A stretch of 64,000 nucleotides of DNA. It comes from Vibrio neonatus (GTDB lineage Bacteria; Pseudomonadota; Gammaproteobacteria; Enterobacterales; Vibrionaceae). The position numbers were made by a program, and so were the translations under genes. The stretch covers positions 1 to 64,000 of the forward strand of contig NZ_AP024886.1 in NCBI RefSeq assembly GCF_024346975.1. Reading direction: 5' to 3'. Below the pieces are notes generated by a model. The model saw only the letters and a program-made list of their open reading frames with translations, searched no databases and was not told the origin of the DNA. Of the stretch, positions 18,550-29,720 are shown piece after piece (positions within the stretch are counted from its first letter, which is position 1; every line of letters begins with the position of its first letter).

Positions 18550-19496
18550 GCTTTATACATCTCATTGTAATTTGGAATATGGCTCTCCCAAATAGCAGGA
18601 CTGCCGATGTGCTGTTGTACAAAATCGATAAATTCGCTGACCAATAAGGTTTTCTTGCGGTGCGGGTAAATCGCATAAATGCCGGTATCCATAGTCGATA
18701 ATTGATAGTCAGTCAGTAGCGGCACCAGTTTTGACTGTGAAATGGGTCTGTCTAAGTTAAACAAATCAATTAACGCATAGCCTAAACCGTCTTTTACCGC
18801 GCCCATCATAGTGCGCACATCACTGATTTTATAATTACCCTGCATGCGTAGCGTCACCATATTCGAAGAGTGGGCGCTTTCACTAATTCTCACTCTATCT
18901 AAGGTGACATTGCCGTTGCTGTACACCACCGCAGGTAACTCTAATAGTTGTTGCGGGGTTTGCGGCATGCCGTGTTGCTGAATAAATTGCTCTGAGGCCA
19001 CTAGCGCAAAGTTGGTTTTGGCTATCTGTTTGGCAATCAGGTTGGATTCTTTTAATTTACCCACGCGAAACGCGAGATCAAAGTGATCAGCAATAATGTC
19101 GACCCGTTTATCATCCAACGAGAGATTAACCTGCACATCCGGGTATTGCTTCATAAAGCGCGTCACTACGGGTTGCAGGTATTCCTGACCAAAAAATATC
19201 GGTGAGGTAATGCGCAGTGAGCCTTTTGGCTCAGAGTGATAAGAATCAGCGATGCTTTGAATATGAGTTAAGGTATCAAGCAAGATATGGGTTTGCTCAA
19301 GTATCTCTTCGCCTGCCGACGTTAAAGAGATAGAACGCGTTGAGCGATTGAGCAATTGCACTTCTAAGCTCGCTTCTAGTTTTTTGATCTGCTTAGATAG
19401 TGACGAATTATCCATATCGTGCAAGGTTGCCGCCTTGGAAAACGATCCTTGTTGCACCACGTCTCGAAAAAGTGCTAATTGTGCGGTCAGTGACAT
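18546..19496 (-). CDS. LysR-family transcriptional regulator
   Basis: LTTR of about 316 residues: winged helix-turn-helix at 1-60 (GSFSKAATLHDMDNSSLSKQ), linker helix, and a periplasmic-binding-like effector domain ('GSLRITSPIFFGQEYL', about 90-300). The pattern is that of the CrgA-type subgroup that often controls oxidoreductases or catabolic genes. I start at ATG 19496 because GGGAG lies directly upstream; the longer TTG form at 19514 would add six residues covering that site. The target is unknown; the neighbours are another LysR gene and the lactate cluster. Confidence 0.85.
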   Translation of the reverse strand: MSLTAQLALFRDVVQQGSFSKAATLHDMDNSSLSKQIKKLEASLEVQLLNRSTRSISLTSAGEEILEQTHILLDTLTHIQSIADSYHSEPKGSLRITSPIFFGQEYLQPVVTRFMKQYPDVQVNLSLDDKRVDIIADHFDLAFRVGKLKESNLIAKQIAKTNFALVASEQFIQQHGMPQTPQQLLELPAVVYSNGNVTLDRVRISESAHSSNMVTLRMQGNYKISDVRTMMGAVKDGLGYALIDLFNLDRPISQSKLVPLLTDYQLSTMDTGIYAIYPHRKKTLLVSEFIDFVQQHIGSPAIWESHIPNYNEMYKA

Positions 19497-19571
19497 ACTT
19501 TCTCCCACGTCCAATGTTTGGCAAGTCTTTTATTCGCTGGCGAATGTAATAAGGTTTAGGCTAAATATCAA

Positions 19572-20471
19572 TTAAAAGCAGTGCCCTATCTCTAAATAGC
19601 GCTGACGAATATGCTCAATCAGCAGTCTAACTTTGTTTGGCGGTTGACGGGTAAACGGATACACTGCATAAATCCCCAGTTTTTTGCCCACTTGATCGGG
19701 GAAAATATCAATTAAGTCACCATTGATAAAATCTTGATACACCAAACATCTTGGCACATAAGCTATACCATGTCCGCCGATGGCTGAGCGGCGCAGTGCA
19801 GATGCATTGTTAGTGGAGAAACCGCCCGATACTTTAATGGTGTAATTGCCCCTATCGCCTTTAAACTCCCACTCACTAGCACCTGTGGTTTGATACGCAT
19901 ATTGCAGACAGTTGTGATTGATCAGCTCATAGGGATGGGTAAGCTTGCCGTTTTTGGCGATATAAGTTGGCGATGCGCATACCACCCACTGCGAATCGAT
20001 AATATGACGGGCAATTAAGCTCGAATCTTCCAAATATCCCGTTCGAATGACCAGATCATAGCCGTCACTAATCAAATCTACGAATCGATTGTTTAGCGAC
20101 ATATCGATAGATAAGCCTTTATTTTCATTACAAAATTCTGCAACGGCATCGGCTAAAACGAGCTCACCAGAGATGGTCGGCACCGACATTTTGATGTGTC
20201 CTGTGATGTTTTCACCAAATCCAGAAACCGCATCCTTTGCTTCCTCGGTGGCTTGTGTCACATTTTTCGCTTTTATTAACAATATCTTACCGGCTTCCGT
20301 AAGGCTCAGTTTACGGGTGGTTCGATACAATAATTGAGTGCCTGCGTTTTGCTCTAATCTGGCAATTCTTTTGCTAACTACCGAATTTGTAAGGTTATTT
20401 TTTTCTGCGACCTTGCTAAAACTGCCCAGTTCTATCACTTGAGAAAATAAAATTAAGTCATCTGCTTTCAT
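19572..20471 (-). CDS. LysR-family regulator, likely controller of the lactate cluster
   Basis: LTTR of 299 residues with the HTH at about 15-45 (GSFSKVAEKNNLTNSVVSKR) and an effector domain ('GHIKMSVPTISGELVLA' onward). It is transcribed divergently from lldP across a 163-base gap containing a strong inverted repeat. LTTRs usually regulate the divergent gene, so I infer control of lldP-lldD-dld by lactate. In E. coli the equivalent regulator LldR is a GntR-family protein, so this would be a different control protein for the same pathway. Confidence 0.85.
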   Translation of the reverse strand: MKADDLILFSQVIELGSFSKVAEKNNLTNSVVSKRIARLEQNAGTQLLYRTTRKLSLTEAGKILLIKAKNVTQATEEAKDAVSGFGENITGHIKMSVPTISGELVLADAVAEFCNENKGLSIDMSLNNRFVDLISDGYDLVIRTGYLEDSSLIARHIIDSQWVVCASPTYIAKNGKLTHPYELINHNCLQYAYQTTGASEWEFKGDRGNYTIKVSGGFSTNNASALRRSAIGGHGIAYVPRCLVYQDFINGDLIDIFPDQVGKKLGIYAVYPFTRQPPNKVRLLIEHIRQRYLEIGHCF

Positions 20472-20488
20472 ATCATTCCGTCATTTTT

Positions 20489-20513
20489 GGAAATAATCAT
20501 TTTCATTATTTCC
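20489..20513. promoter_or_regulatory. Inverted repeat between lysR and lldP, probable LysR operator
   Basis: GGAAATAAT and ATTATTTCC (20489-20497, 20505-20513) form a perfect 9-bp dyad with a 7-base spacer. It is AT-rich with the T-N11-A symmetry expected of an LTTR site, 17 bases upstream of the regulator's start. Confidence 0.55.
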
Positions 20514-20634
20514 CTATATCAACAAAAAATAAAGAGATAAATTCACTGCCGATTAACAAAAACATTACAAGATACTTTCGCTTTATGACGAGAAGGCTCT
20601 TTCATAAAGTGCAAACGTACGAGGAAGTATACCT

Positions 20635-22329
20635 ATGAGTGAAACCCTACTGGCCTTAGTGGCCTTCTCCCCGATTGTCGTCGCAGCAATCTTACTGGTT
20701 GGCCTTAACTGGCCAGCAAAAAAAGCAATGCCTGTGGCGTTTGCCTTAACTGTCGTCATCGCACTGGTGTTTTGGGACATGTCGGCCAACCGCGTCATCG
20801 CCTCTGTATTCCAAGGTCTAGGCATAACTGTCTCGGTACTTTGGATTGTATTCGGTGCCATCTTCTTATTGAACACTCTCAAGCACACCGGAGCCATCAC
20901 CGTTATTCGTAACGGCTTTACCGATATTTCCAGTGACCGCCGCATCCAAGCCATCATTATTGCATGGTGTTTCGGCTCGTTCATTGAAGGTGCATCAGGC
21001 TTTGGTACGCCAGCGGCCATCGCTGCGCCTCTATTAGTCGCTATCGGCTTCCCTGCATTAGCCGCGGTATTAATGGGAATGATGATTCAATCCACGCCGG
21101 TTTCTTTTGGCGCGGTCGGTACACCGATTATTGTCGGGGTAAACCGCGGTTTAGATACCCACAATATCGGTGAATCACTGCTTGCCAATGGCTCAACATG
21201 GGACATTTACCTACAGCAAATCACTTCTAGTGTTGCGATTGTTCACGCCATTGTCGGTACGCTAATTCCTGTGCTTATGGCGGTGATGCTGACTCGCTTC
21301 TTTGGTAAAAACCGCAGTTGGAAAGAAGGCTTAGATATTCTGCCATTTGCGCTATTTGCCGGTCTTTCTTTCACTATTCCTTACGCGCTAACCGGTGTTT
21401 TTCTTGGCCCTGAATTCCCATCTCTAATTGGTGGCATGATTGGTCTTGCCATTGTAGTGACAGCGGCGAAAAAAGGCTTCCTAGTACCAAAAACTAAGTG
21501 GGATTTTGAAAGCGAAGATAAGTGGCCAGCCGAATGGTTAGGTTCACTAAAGATTGATCTAAAAGAGAAAACTACCGGTAAGCCAATGAGCTTAACCAAA
21601 GCGTGGGCGCCATATGTGATGCTAGCCGTTGTGCTAGTGGCAAGCCGCGTTAGCCCTGCATTTAAAGGCATGCTCACTGACGTTAAGGTGTCGTTTGCCA
21701 ACATTCTTGGCGAAGTGGGCATCAGCACAGCGTTCCAACCGCTCTACTTGCCAGGTGGCATCTTAGTGTTTGTTGCTTTACTTGCGGTTATCTTGCAAGG
21801 CGGCGGGCTAAAACCACTGCGTAATGCCTTTGGAGAATCCAGTAAAACCTTAATTGGCGCGGGCTTTGTACTGCTGTTTACCATCCCTATGGTACGTATC
21901 TTTATCAACTCAGGTATCAACGGCGCCGACCTTGCCAGTATGCCCGTTACAACCGCAAACTTTGCCTCTGACATTGTGGGTGCGGCCTTCCCTATGCTCA
22001 GTGCCACAGTGGGCGCGTTAGGCGCCTTTATTGCAGGTTCAAACACAGTATCAAACATGATGTTCAGTCAGTTCCAGTTTGAAGTGGCGCAGACCTTAAA
22101 CATCTCAAGTGTGATTGTAGTGGCGTTGCAAGCAGTTGGCGCAGCAGCCGGTAACATGATTGCTATTCATAACGTGGTAGCGGCTTCGGCAACAGTGGGA
22201 CTGCTAGGGCGTGAAGGTGCTGTGCTACGTAAGACCATCATCCCGACATTCTACTACTTGGTGATGACCGGCATCATCGGGTTAATAGTGGTATATGGTT
22301 TTGGCTTCAGCGATGTATTAATGAAGTAA
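20635..22329 (+). CDS. lldP: L-lactate permease
   Basis: Lactate:proton symporter of the LctP family, 564 residues with about 12-14 membrane segments. Recognisable family blocks: 'GNDLL-like' lead replaced by [20 protein letters not shown], '[20 protein letters not shown]' (about 117-136), the hallmark motif, and '[20 protein letters not shown]' near 460-480. GAGGAAG precedes the ATG. It heads lldP-lldD-dld; a hairpin follows its stop, so downstream genes may be expressed at a lower level. Confidence 0.95.
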   Translation: MSETLLALVAFSPIVVAAILLVGLNWPAKKAMPVAFALTVVIALVFWDMSANRVIASVFQGLGITVSVLWIVFGAIFLLNTLKHTGAITVIRNGFTDISSDRRIQAIIIAWCFGSFIEGASGFGTPAAIAAPLLVAIGFPALAAVLMGMMIQSTPVSFGAVGTPIIVGVNRGLDTHNIGESLLANGSTWDIYLQQITSSVAIVHAIVGTLIPVLMAVMLTRFFGKNRSWKEGLDILPFALFAGLSFTIPYALTGVFLGPEFPSLIGGMIGLAIVVTAAKKGFLVPKTKWDFESEDKWPAEWLGSLKIDLKEKTTGKPMSLTKAWAPYVMLAVVLVASRVSPAFKGMLTDVKVSFANILGEVGISTAFQPLYLPGGILVFVALLAVILQGGGLKPLRNAFGESSKTLIGAGFVLLFTIPMVRIFINSGINGADLASMPVTTANFASDIVGAAFPMLSATVGALGAFIAGSNTVSNMMFSQFQFEVAQTLNISSVIVVALQAVGAAAGNMIAIHNVVAASATVGLLGREGAVLRKTIIPTFYYLVMTGIIGLIVVYGFGFSDVLMK

Positions 22330-22341
22330 CACCCTGTAAGC

Positions 22342-22365
22342 AAGAGCGCCGTAAATGGCGCTCTT
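22342..22365 (+). terminator. Hairpin between lldP and lldD
   Basis: Nine-base perfect GC-rich arms (22342-22350, 22357-22365) with a 6-base loop and TTTAAAT after. It looks like an intrinsic terminator, probably partial, inside the operon. It also argues against any lldD start upstream of 22430. Confidence 0.65.
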
Positions 22366-22429
22366 TAAATCCACTCTTCTGACAATCAATCTTCCATTTT
22401 CTCAACACGAAGATACGGGTATTCCAATT

Positions 22430-23569
22430 ATGATCATCTCTTCATCAAACGATTATCGCGCTGTCGCAAAAAAGAAGCTCCCTCCTTTTTTGTTTCACTA
22501 CATTGACGGCGGCTCTTACGACGAGCGCACTCTCAAAAATAACACTCAAGATCTTGGCGATGTCGCCCTAAGGCAGCGCGTACTCAATAACATGTCCGAT
22601 CTTAATCTGGAAACAGAGCTGTTCGGCGAAAAACTGACGATGCCTATTGCCCTTGCTCCCGTTGGCTTAACAGGCATGTACGCTCGCAGAGGCGAAGTGC
22701 AAGCGGCGAAAGCGGCGGCCAACAAAGGCATTCCATTTACCCTTTCTACGGTTTCGGTTTGCCCAATAGAAGAAGTAGCGCCGGCAATTGATAGACCAAT
22801 GTGGTTTCAACTGTACGTGCTAAAAGACCGCGGCTTTATGAAGAACGTTTTGCAGCGCGCTAAAGAAGCGGGCGTAAAAACACTCGTTTTCACTGTAGAT
22901 ATGCCGGTTCCCGGTGCGCGCTATCGTGACATGCACTCAGGCATGAGCGGGCCTTATGCCAATATTCGTCGCATCGCACAATCTATGTGTCACCCAAGTT
23001 GGGCGCTCGATGTGGGCGTATTGGGTAAACCGCACGATCTGGGCAACATCTCTACCTATCGCGGCGAACCGACTAAACTTGAAGACTATATCGGCTGGCT
23101 AGGCGCCAACTTCGACCCTTCCATTTCATGGAAAGATCTGGAGTGGATCAGAGACAGTTGGGATGGCTCGATGATCATCAAAGGCATCCTTGATGAAGAA
23201 GATGCGAAAGACGCAGTGCGATTTGGCGCGGACGGCATTGTGGTTTCCAACCACGGCGGCCGACAGTTAGACGGCGTGCTATCAACGGCGAAAGCACTAC
23301 CTTCAATTGCGGATGCAGTTAAGGGCGATCTTAAAATTTTGGTCGATTCAGGCATTCGCACCGGACTGGATGTGGTTCGCATGTTGGCGCTCGGCGCGGA
23401 TTGTACTTTGCTAGGTCGTTCATTTGTTTATGCATTGGCGGCTGAAGGCGGCGCTGGAGTGGAAAACTTATTAGACCTTTATGACAAAGAGATGCGCGTT
23501 GCTATGACCTTAACTGGCGCAAAATCCATCAGCGATCTGTCGCGCGATTCTCTGATTAGTCCGCTGTAG
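22430..23569 (+). CDS. lldD: L-lactate dehydrogenase (FMN, quinone-linked)
   Basis: FMN-dependent alpha-hydroxyacid oxidase-family enzyme that oxidises L-lactate to pyruvate at the membrane. It has 379 residues. Starts at ATG 22430 ([20 protein letters not shown]), which aligns with the E. coli N-terminus; an in-frame ATG at 22355 lies within the upstream hairpin and is rejected. Seen: '[13 protein letters not shown]', '[15 protein letters not shown]', and the catalytic/FMN block '[11 protein letters not shown]' with the active-site His, then '[19 protein letters not shown]'. About 17 residues shorter at the C-terminus than E. coli LldD (396). Confidence 0.94.
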   Translation: MIISSSNDYRAVAKKKLPPFLFHYIDGGSYDERTLKNNTQDLGDVALRQRVLNNMSDLNLETELFGEKLTMPIALAPVGLTGMYARRGEVQAAKAAANKGIPFTLSTVSVCPIEEVAPAIDRPMWFQLYVLKDRGFMKNVLQRAKEAGVKTLVFTVDMPVPGARYRDMHSGMSGPYANIRRIAQSMCHPSWALDVGVLGKPHDLGNISTYRGEPTKLEDYIGWLGANFDPSISWKDLEWIRDSWDGSMIIKGILDEEDAKDAVRFGADGIVVSNHGGRQLDGVLSTAKALPSIADAVKGDLKILVDSGIRTGLDVVRMLALGADCTLLGRSFVYALAAEGGAGVENLLDLYDKEMRVAMTLTGAKSISDLSRDSLISPL

Positions 23570-23621
23570 ACGAACACCTTAACAGCGCACCGTCATCATT
23601 TTTTTTAATTAGGAAGCATTC

Positions 23622-26471
23622 ATGGCCAAGACTCTTTCATCAGCCACCTATCAACAACTTGAAACGCGACTGGCGTCGAAGATCGATGCTGAGCGCATTG
23701 TCACCCAAGAAGCAAAGCGACTCGCCTACGGTACCGATGCCAGCTTTTACCGACTGGTTCCCAAAATTGTTCTGCGATTAAAAAATCTCGAAGAAGTGAC
23801 CTTTGCCATCAATTGCTGTCGCGAATTTAATGTGCACTGCACTTTTCGCGCCGCCGGTACTAGCTTATCAGGGCAAGCGCTGTCCGATTCAGTATTGATT
23901 ACCTTAACCGACGATTGGCGCGATCATGAAATTGTCGATGGCGGCAATAAGATCATTCTGCAACCGGGCGTCATTGGCGCGGATGCCAATAAATATCTTG
24001 CCCCCTATCAGCGTAAAATCGGCCCAGATCCGGCTTCAATCAACACCTGTAAAATTGGCGGTATTGCGGCCAATAACGCCAGTGGCATGTGCTGTGGTAC
24101 GGCGCAAAACTCCTATAAAACCGTTGATAGCATGAAGCTGATTTTCAGCGACGGTGCGCACCTTGATACAGGCTCACAGCAAAGCATTGATGCCTTTATT
24201 GCCGCTAAACCTGAGCTAATTCAAGGGGTGAAAGACTTGTGCGCAAGCGTGGCACAAAACCCTGAGCTATCACAAAAGATCAAACATAAGTACCGTTTGA
24301 AAAACACCACAGGTTACGCACTGAATGCTTTAGTGGACTATCACGATCCAATAGATGTCATTCAACACTTGATGGTGGGCTCTGAAGGCACTCTCGGGTT
24401 TATTGCGGAAATCACTTACAACACTGTCATTGAACACGCCAATAAAGCTTCTGCTCTATTGGTGTTCTCCACCATTGAAGAAGCCAGCCTCGCGGTCACA
24501 GCTTTGTCTAAACTGCCTGTTGCGGCGGTTGAATTAATGGACGGACGCGCAATGCGCTCGGTGGCAGACAAAGCCGGAATGCCCGAGTTCATTAAAGAGC
24601 TGGATTTAGATGCTACGGCAATTTTGATTGAGTCACACGCCTGCAGTCAAAGCACGCTCGATGAACAATGCACTGTGGTGATGAATGCACTCACCGACTA
24701 CACCATTACCCATTCCATTCCGTTTACTAGCGACACCAAAACCGTTGCCACACTATGGGGCATTCGTAAAGGCATGTTCCCAGCCGTTGGCGCGGTGCGT
24801 GAAGTAGGCACGACAGTAATCATTGAAGATGTGGCTTTTCCGGTAGAAAATCTCGCTAACGGCATTCGCGATCTGCAAGCCTTGTTTGATAAATACCACT
24901 ACAGCGAAGCAATCATTTTTGGGCACGCACTAGAGGGTAACTTGCACTTTGTTTTTACCCAAGGCTTTGATCAGCAAACGGAAATTGATCGCTACGGCAA
25001 GTTTATGGACGAAGTGGCAGATTTGGTGGCGGTAAAATACCAAGGCTCACTCAAAGCAGAGCACGGCACTGGGCGCAATATGGCGCCGTATGTCGAGCTA
25101 GAATGGGGTAAAGAAGGCTACGCCTTAATGCAACAAATCAAAGCGCTGTTTGATCCGAACTATTTATTTAACCCCGGCGTTATCATCAACGATAACCCGC
25201 ACTCGCACATCGAAAATCTAAAACCAATGCCTGCGGCAGATTCCATTGTCGACCGCTGCATCGAATGTGGCTTCTGTGAGCCTGTGTGCCCTTCTCGCAC
25301 TCTTACCTTGTCACCACGACAACGTATAGTGCTTTATAGAGAATTACAACGTAGACGCGCTGCGGGCGAGCAAACACAAGCCTCTGAACTGGAAGAGATT
25401 TTCAACTACCAAGGCATTGATACCTGCGCCGCTACCGGCTTGTGCGCCGACCGCTGCCCGGTTGGGATCAACACCGGCGACCTGGTCAAACAATTGCGTA
25501 CAGCAAAATATCAAAAGTTCATCCCCATTGCGAAATGGACAGCCAATCACTTTGCCACCACCACTACGCTGACTAAAGCGGGCTTGTCCGCCAATCAAGT
25601 CGCCACTAAAGTGATAGGCAATAATGGCGTGGGTAAATTGACCAATGGTTTGCGTAAAATCAGCAAAAATCGCACGCCGATTTGGCTTAAAGAGTATCCG
25701 CAAGCAAACCGTTTTGATGTTGAGAAACACGCATCAATCAATGCCACTTCGCACGCCGATGCACTAAAAAAAGTGGTTTACATGCCCTCGTGCGCCAGTC
25801 GCAGTATGGGACAGCAAAATGATGCGCCTGATCAAAGACCTCTTACCGAAGTCACTTTATCTCTGCTAGAAAAAGCCGGCTTTGAAGTGATTATGCCATC
25901 GCAACTTAACGAGCAATGTTGCGGAATGCCTTACGATAGCAAAGGCATGAATGAGCTAGCGCAATCGAAAGCCCAGCAGTTAGAAGCGGTGCTTTGGCAA
26001 GCCAGTGAGCAAGGTAAATACCCTGTGCTGATGGACACTAGCCCGTGTGCGAAACGCAGCATTGAGCAATTCACTAAACCTTTAGAAGTTCTCGAACCAA
26101 CAGGATTTGCCGAAGCCTATTTACTAGAGCATTTAACTCTTGCCCCTCTTGATGAACCAGTCATGCTACACATCACGTGCAGTTCAAGACGTATGGGCCT
26201 TGAGCAAACCATGCAAAACATTGCCAAAGCCTGTACCTCACAAGTGATTGTTCCAGAGCACATACAGTGTTGCGGCTGGGCAGGCGATAAAGGTTTCACC
26301 ACCCCTGAGCTCAATGAAGCGGCGGTGCATCCGCTAAAAGAGCAAGTGCCAGCAGGGTGCTCTCGCGGCTTTAGTAACAGTAAAACCTGTGAGATTGGGC
26401 TGTCGCACCACAGTGGTATTCCCTATCAATCTATCTTGTATTTGTTGGATGAGGTGGCTGTCGCTAAATAA
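23622..26471 (+). CDS. FAD/Fe-S D-lactate dehydrogenase (Dld-II type)
   Basis: Large respiratory flavoprotein, 949 residues. Order: FAD-binding PCMH domain (about 35-270, RAAGTSLSGQALSDSV and 'GGIAANNASGMC'), FAD-oxidase C domain (about 280-530, 'GHALEGNLHFVF' and 'EHGTGRNMAPYVE'), two ferredoxin-type clusters (CIECGFCEPVCP near 545, CAATGLCADRCP near 605), and two CCG domains (NEQCCGMPYD, 'IQCCGWAGDKG'). This matches the Shewanella-type Dld-II D-lactate dehydrogenase. YdiJ-like hydroxyglutarate dehydrogenase is the main alternative, but the position after lldP and lldD favours lactate. It completes a cluster that uses both enantiomers. Confidence 0.88.
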   Translation: MAKTLSSATYQQLETRLASKIDAERIVTQEAKRLAYGTDASFYRLVPKIVLRLKNLEEVTFAINCCREFNVHCTFRAAGTSLSGQALSDSVLITLTDDWRDHEIVDGGNKIILQPGVIGADANKYLAPYQRKIGPDPASINTCKIGGIAANNASGMCCGTAQNSYKTVDSMKLIFSDGAHLDTGSQQSIDAFIAAKPELIQGVKDLCASVAQNPELSQKIKHKYRLKNTTGYALNALVDYHDPIDVIQHLMVGSEGTLGFIAEITYNTVIEHANKASALLVFSTIEEASLAVTALSKLPVAAVELMDGRAMRSVADKAGMPEFIKELDLDATAILIESHACSQSTLDEQCTVVMNALTDYTITHSIPFTSDTKTVATLWGIRKGMFPAVGAVREVGTTVIIEDVAFPVENLANGIRDLQALFDKYHYSEAIIFGHALEGNLHFVFTQGFDQQTEIDRYGKFMDEVADLVAVKYQGSLKAEHGTGRNMAPYVELEWGKEGYALMQQIKALFDPNYLFNPGVIINDNPHSHIENLKPMPAADSIVDRCIECGFCEPVCPSRTLTLSPRQRIVLYRELQRRRAAGEQTQASELEEIFNYQGIDTCAATGLCADRCPVGINTGDLVKQLRTAKYQKFIPIAKWTANHFATTTTLTKAGLSANQVATKVIGNNGVGKLTNGLRKISKNRTPIWLKEYPQANRFDVEKHASINATSHADALKKVVYMPSCASRSMGQQNDAPDQRPLTEVTLSLLEKAGFEVIMPSQLNEQCCGMPYDSKGMNELAQSKAQQLEAVLWQASEQGKYPVLMDTSPCAKRSIEQFTKPLEVLEPTGFAEAYLLEHLTLAPLDEPVMLHITCSSRRMGLEQTMQNIAKACTSQVIVPEHIQCCGWAGDKGFTTPELNEAAVHPLKEQVPAGCSRGFSNSKTCEIGLSHHSGIPYQSILYLLDEVAVAK

Positions 26472-26497
26472 TTAGCTTTTATCAGCTCCTTTAATAG

Positions 26498-26529
26498 AAA
26501 GGGTCATGCACATTCGCGCATGACCCTTT
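26498..26529. terminator. Bidirectional terminator between dld and the RND pump gene
   Basis: Twelve-base perfect stem (26498-26509, 26518-26529) with an 8-base loop in the 92-base gap between convergent genes. A and T runs on both sides suit termination in both directions. Confidence 0.75.
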
Positions 26530-26563
26530 GTTTATCTAGATTTTAATCAACACCTAGCAGGTA

Positions 26564-29500
26564 CTATTCATCATCAAGATCCACCAGCTTAGTACTGCCG
26601 CCGTGTGCTTTTTCACGTAGTCTTTGAATCATGGCATAAAAGCCCGGAATCAATAACGTACCGGCTAGTAGCACACATAGCAGGCCACCAATCAGTGAAA
26701 TACCTAATGAGTTCTGGCTAATATGACCCGCCCCCGAGGCAAACACTAATGGGAAAATACCTAAGATAAACGACCATGAGGTCATGTTCACCGCTCTAAA
26801 GCGTAATTTACCGCCCATTACCGCCGCTTTATCCAGTTCTAGCTCGTTCTCTTCACGTTCATTTTTGGCAAACTCTACAATCAAAATCGCATTTTTTGCC
26901 GCCAATGCTATCAGCAGAACCAAGCCTATCTGCGCATACAAATTTAACGGAATACCGGCTAAGTTCAGCGCTAAGAAAGAACCTAACGTGGCAATTGGCA
27001 CCACTAAGATAATGGCAATAGGAATAGTCCAACTCTCGTATTGCGCCACCATAAACAGGTAGATAAAGATAAGCGCAAGGGCAAAAGCAAAGATTGCCTG
27101 ATTACCCGCCATCTTTTCTTGATACGCCATACCTGTCCACTCATACTGATAGCCTTGCGGCAGTATTTCGGCCGCAACTCGTTCCATCGCCTCAATCGCA
27201 TCGCCACTAGAGAATCCCGGTGCAGGTTGTCCTTGAATGACCGCTGAGCGATACATGTTGTAACGCCACGCCACATCAGGTTCAAATACTTGCTCGTAGG
27301 TAATCAAGGTGCTTAACGGCACCATAACCCCTTCATTACTGCGCACAAAGAAGCGTTCCAGATCGTCCATCGACGAGCGGTATTCGCTATCCGCTTGCAT
27401 AGTCACCCTAAAGTTTTTACCCAGCATAGTGAAATCATTCACGTACATTGAGCCCAAGTTGCCTTGTAGGGTTTGGAAAATATCCGTGAGCGAAATACCT
27501 AATTGTTTGGCTTTAGTTCTATCAATGTCCACATAATAGTGCGGCACATTGGCGCGGAAGGTACTAAAGGTGTAGGCAATCTCTGGCTGTTTATTGGCCT
27601 CTTGAATCACATCGTTCATCAATTGCGCCAAATCGGTGCGATTACGACCTAAGGTATCTTCTAATACAAACTCAAAACCTGAAGCTGAGCCCATGCCCGG
27701 CACCGCTGGCGGCCCCATGGCAAATACCATAGCGTCTGGAATTTGCGCCGCTGCTGCGCCGTTAATTCGATTTGAAATGGCAAACGATGAATGATCGCCA
27801 TCCAGCTGGGCGCGTTCATCCCAAGTTTTTAATTTTACGAACAGTGAAGCACCGTTTGATGCCGCCGCGCCTGTCATAAAGGCATAGCCAGTCGCTACAG
27901 TAACGCCTTCGACTCCGGGTTCATTCTCAAACAGCCCAACCAGATCTTCCACCACAGCTTCGGTGCGAGACAGCGATGCTGAGTCAGGAAGCTGCACATT
28001 GGTCAGCAAAATGCCTTTGTCTTCTTGCGGTACAAATGCGGTAGATGTGGTTTTGCCAAAGTAAGTCACCATTGCTACTGCCACAAGGAAGAACGCCACT
28101 AACAACAGACCTTTCTTAACCAAGAAACCCGCCAAGCGTCCATAACCTGAAGTCACTTTATCCAAACCTCGGTTAAAGGCTTTAAACCAACCTGTGGTAT
28201 TGCCTCCACCTTGTTTTAGCACCAGCGAACACAGCGCAGGAGATAAGGTCAGTGCGTTAATGGATGAAATCACAACTGAAATACAGATGGTTAAGGCAAA
28301 TTGGCGATACATGATCCCCGTAATGCCCGGCAACATCGCCACGGGCAAAAATACCGCCAGCAATACCAATGTTGAAGTAACAATTGGACCCGTCACCTCT
28401 TTCATCGCAATTAAGGTGGCTTTTCTTGGTGTCAGCGATGGGTTTTTCGCCATAGTGGTATCGACGTTTTCGATAACCAAAATCGCATCATCCACCACAA
28501 TACCTATGGCAAGGATCAAGCCAAATAGCGTAACCGTATTAATGGTAAAGCCCGTGATTTGCATCACTGCAAAGGTGCCAATTAACGATACAGGAATTGC
28601 CACCACAGGAATTAACGTGGCGCGCGCACTGCCTAAAAATAGGTAAGTCACGGCAATCACCAATAAGATAGCTTCAATCAGCGTTTTGACCACCCCTTTT
28701 ATTGATTCCTCAACAAACAAAGTGGTGTCGTAACTGCTCTCATAGGCCAGACCATCAGGGAAGTTAACGCTTAACTTCTCTAAGGTGCTCATCACCAACT
28801 CGCCACTTTCTAGGGCATTCGCATCGGATTGCAAATTTAAGATAACAATCGACGCATCTTCGCCGCGAAACTGACCCGTACCGTCGTAGAATTTTTTACC
28901 AAGCTCAACCCGAGCCACGTCTTTTAGATAGACCGCCGAACCATTGTGATTGGCGCGCAGCATAACGTTTTCAAATTCTTCAACGCTGTCTAAACGCCCT
29001 TTAGTCACTAGGTTAAAGGTCACGTCAGTCGCCGCATCATACGGCGGAGCGCCCACTTTACCAGCGGCGACCTGAATGTTCTGTTCACTTAACGCGGCAT
29101 ACACATCGGAGGTGGTCAGTCCTAGGCTGGCGAGCTTTTCCGGATCAAGCCATACGCGCATGGCAAATTCACCGCCGCCGACCACGTTGACTTCACTAAT
29201 GCCGCGTACGCGAGTGAGCTGATCTTTAATATTTAAGTTAACGTAATTGACCAAGAACTGATCGTCATAGCGTCCGTCAGGCGAATAGAAGTTCAATACC
29301 ATCAACATATCAGGCGAACGTTTTTTCACCGTCACCCCAACAGAGCGCACCTCTGGCGGCAGCTTAGATTCTATTTGCGTAACGCGGTTTTGTACGTTGA
29401 CCTGAGCCATATCAGGATCAGTGCCTACCTCAAAGGTCACGTTCAAATTATACGAACCGTCATTGGCACTTTTAGACGACATGTAAATCATGCCTTCAAC

Positions 29501-29716
29501 GCCATTGACCGAGGTTTCTATTGGATCGGCAATCGCCTGCTCGACGGTTTCGGCGCTAGCGCCTGTGTAGTAAGCAGTTACACTCACCGATGGCGGACTG
29601 ATTCGTGGGTATTCTGAAACAGGCAAGACCGCCAAAGAAATCACACCTGCCAAGGTCAAAATAATAGAAATCACCAGCGCAAATTTGGGGCGCTGGATAA
29701 AGAATCGACTTAGCAT
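26564..29716 (-). CDS. RND multidrug efflux transporter (HAE-1 family)
   Basis: Inner-membrane proton-driven pump of 1050 residues, the size of AcrB (1049). Seen: N-terminal [19 protein letters not shown], first porter domain, membrane segment 4 with the proton-relay Asp pair ([14 protein letters not shown]), large second periplasmic loop ('[20 protein letters not shown]') and a C-terminal membrane block with the '[17 protein letters not shown]' motif. It works with the adaptor gene 4 bases upstream and presumably a TolC-like channel encoded elsewhere. No TetR/MarR regulator is adjacent. The substrate range cannot be read from sequence. Confidence 0.93.
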   Translation of the reverse strand: MLSRFFIQRPKFALVISIILTLAGVISLAVLPVSEYPRISPPSVSVTAYYTGASAETVEQAIADPIETSVNGVEGMIYMSSKSANDGSYNLNVTFEVGTDPDMAQVNVQNRVTQIESKLPPEVRSVGVTVKKRSPDMLMVLNFYSPDGRYDDQFLVNYVNLNIKDQLTRVRGISEVNVVGGGEFAMRVWLDPEKLASLGLTTSDVYAALSEQNIQVAAGKVGAPPYDAATDVTFNLVTKGRLDSVEEFENVMLRANHNGSAVYLKDVARVELGKKFYDGTGQFRGEDASIVILNLQSDANALESGELVMSTLEKLSVNFPDGLAYESSYDTTLFVEESIKGVVKTLIEAILLVIAVTYLFLGSARATLIPVVAIPVSLIGTFAVMQITGFTINTVTLFGLILAIGIVVDDAILVIENVDTTMAKNPSLTPRKATLIAMKEVTGPIVTSTLVLLAVFLPVAMLPGITGIMYRQFALTICISVVISSINALTLSPALCSLVLKQGGGNTTGWFKAFNRGLDKVTSGYGRLAGFLVKKGLLLVAFFLVAVAMVTYFGKTTSTAFVPQEDKGILLTNVQLPDSASLSRTEAVVEDLVGLFENEPGVEGVTVATGYAFMTGAAASNGASLFVKLKTWDERAQLDGDHSSFAISNRINGAAAAQIPDAMVFAMGPPAVPGMGSASGFEFVLEDTLGRNRTDLAQLMNDVIQEANKQPEIAYTFSTFRANVPHYYVDIDRTKAKQLGISLTDIFQTLQGNLGSMYVNDFTMLGKNFRVTMQADSEYRSSMDDLERFFVRSNEGVMVPLSTLITYEQVFEPDVAWRYNMYRSAVIQGQPAPGFSSGDAIEAMERVAAEILPQGYQYEWTGMAYQEKMAGNQAIFAFALALIFIYLFMVAQYESWTIPIAIILVVPIATLGSFLALNLAGIPLNLYAQIGLVLLIALAAKNAILIVEFAKNEREENELELDKAAVMGGKLRFRAVNMTSWSFILGIFPLVFASGAGHISQNSLGISLIGGLLCVLLAGTLLIPGFYAMIQRLREKAHGGSTKLVDLDDE

Positions 29717-29720
29717 ATGA

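Noticed and set aside
22355..22429. N-terminal extension of LldD
   Set aside because: The longer frame begins inside the terminator hairpin after lldP and has no counterpart in LldD proteins.
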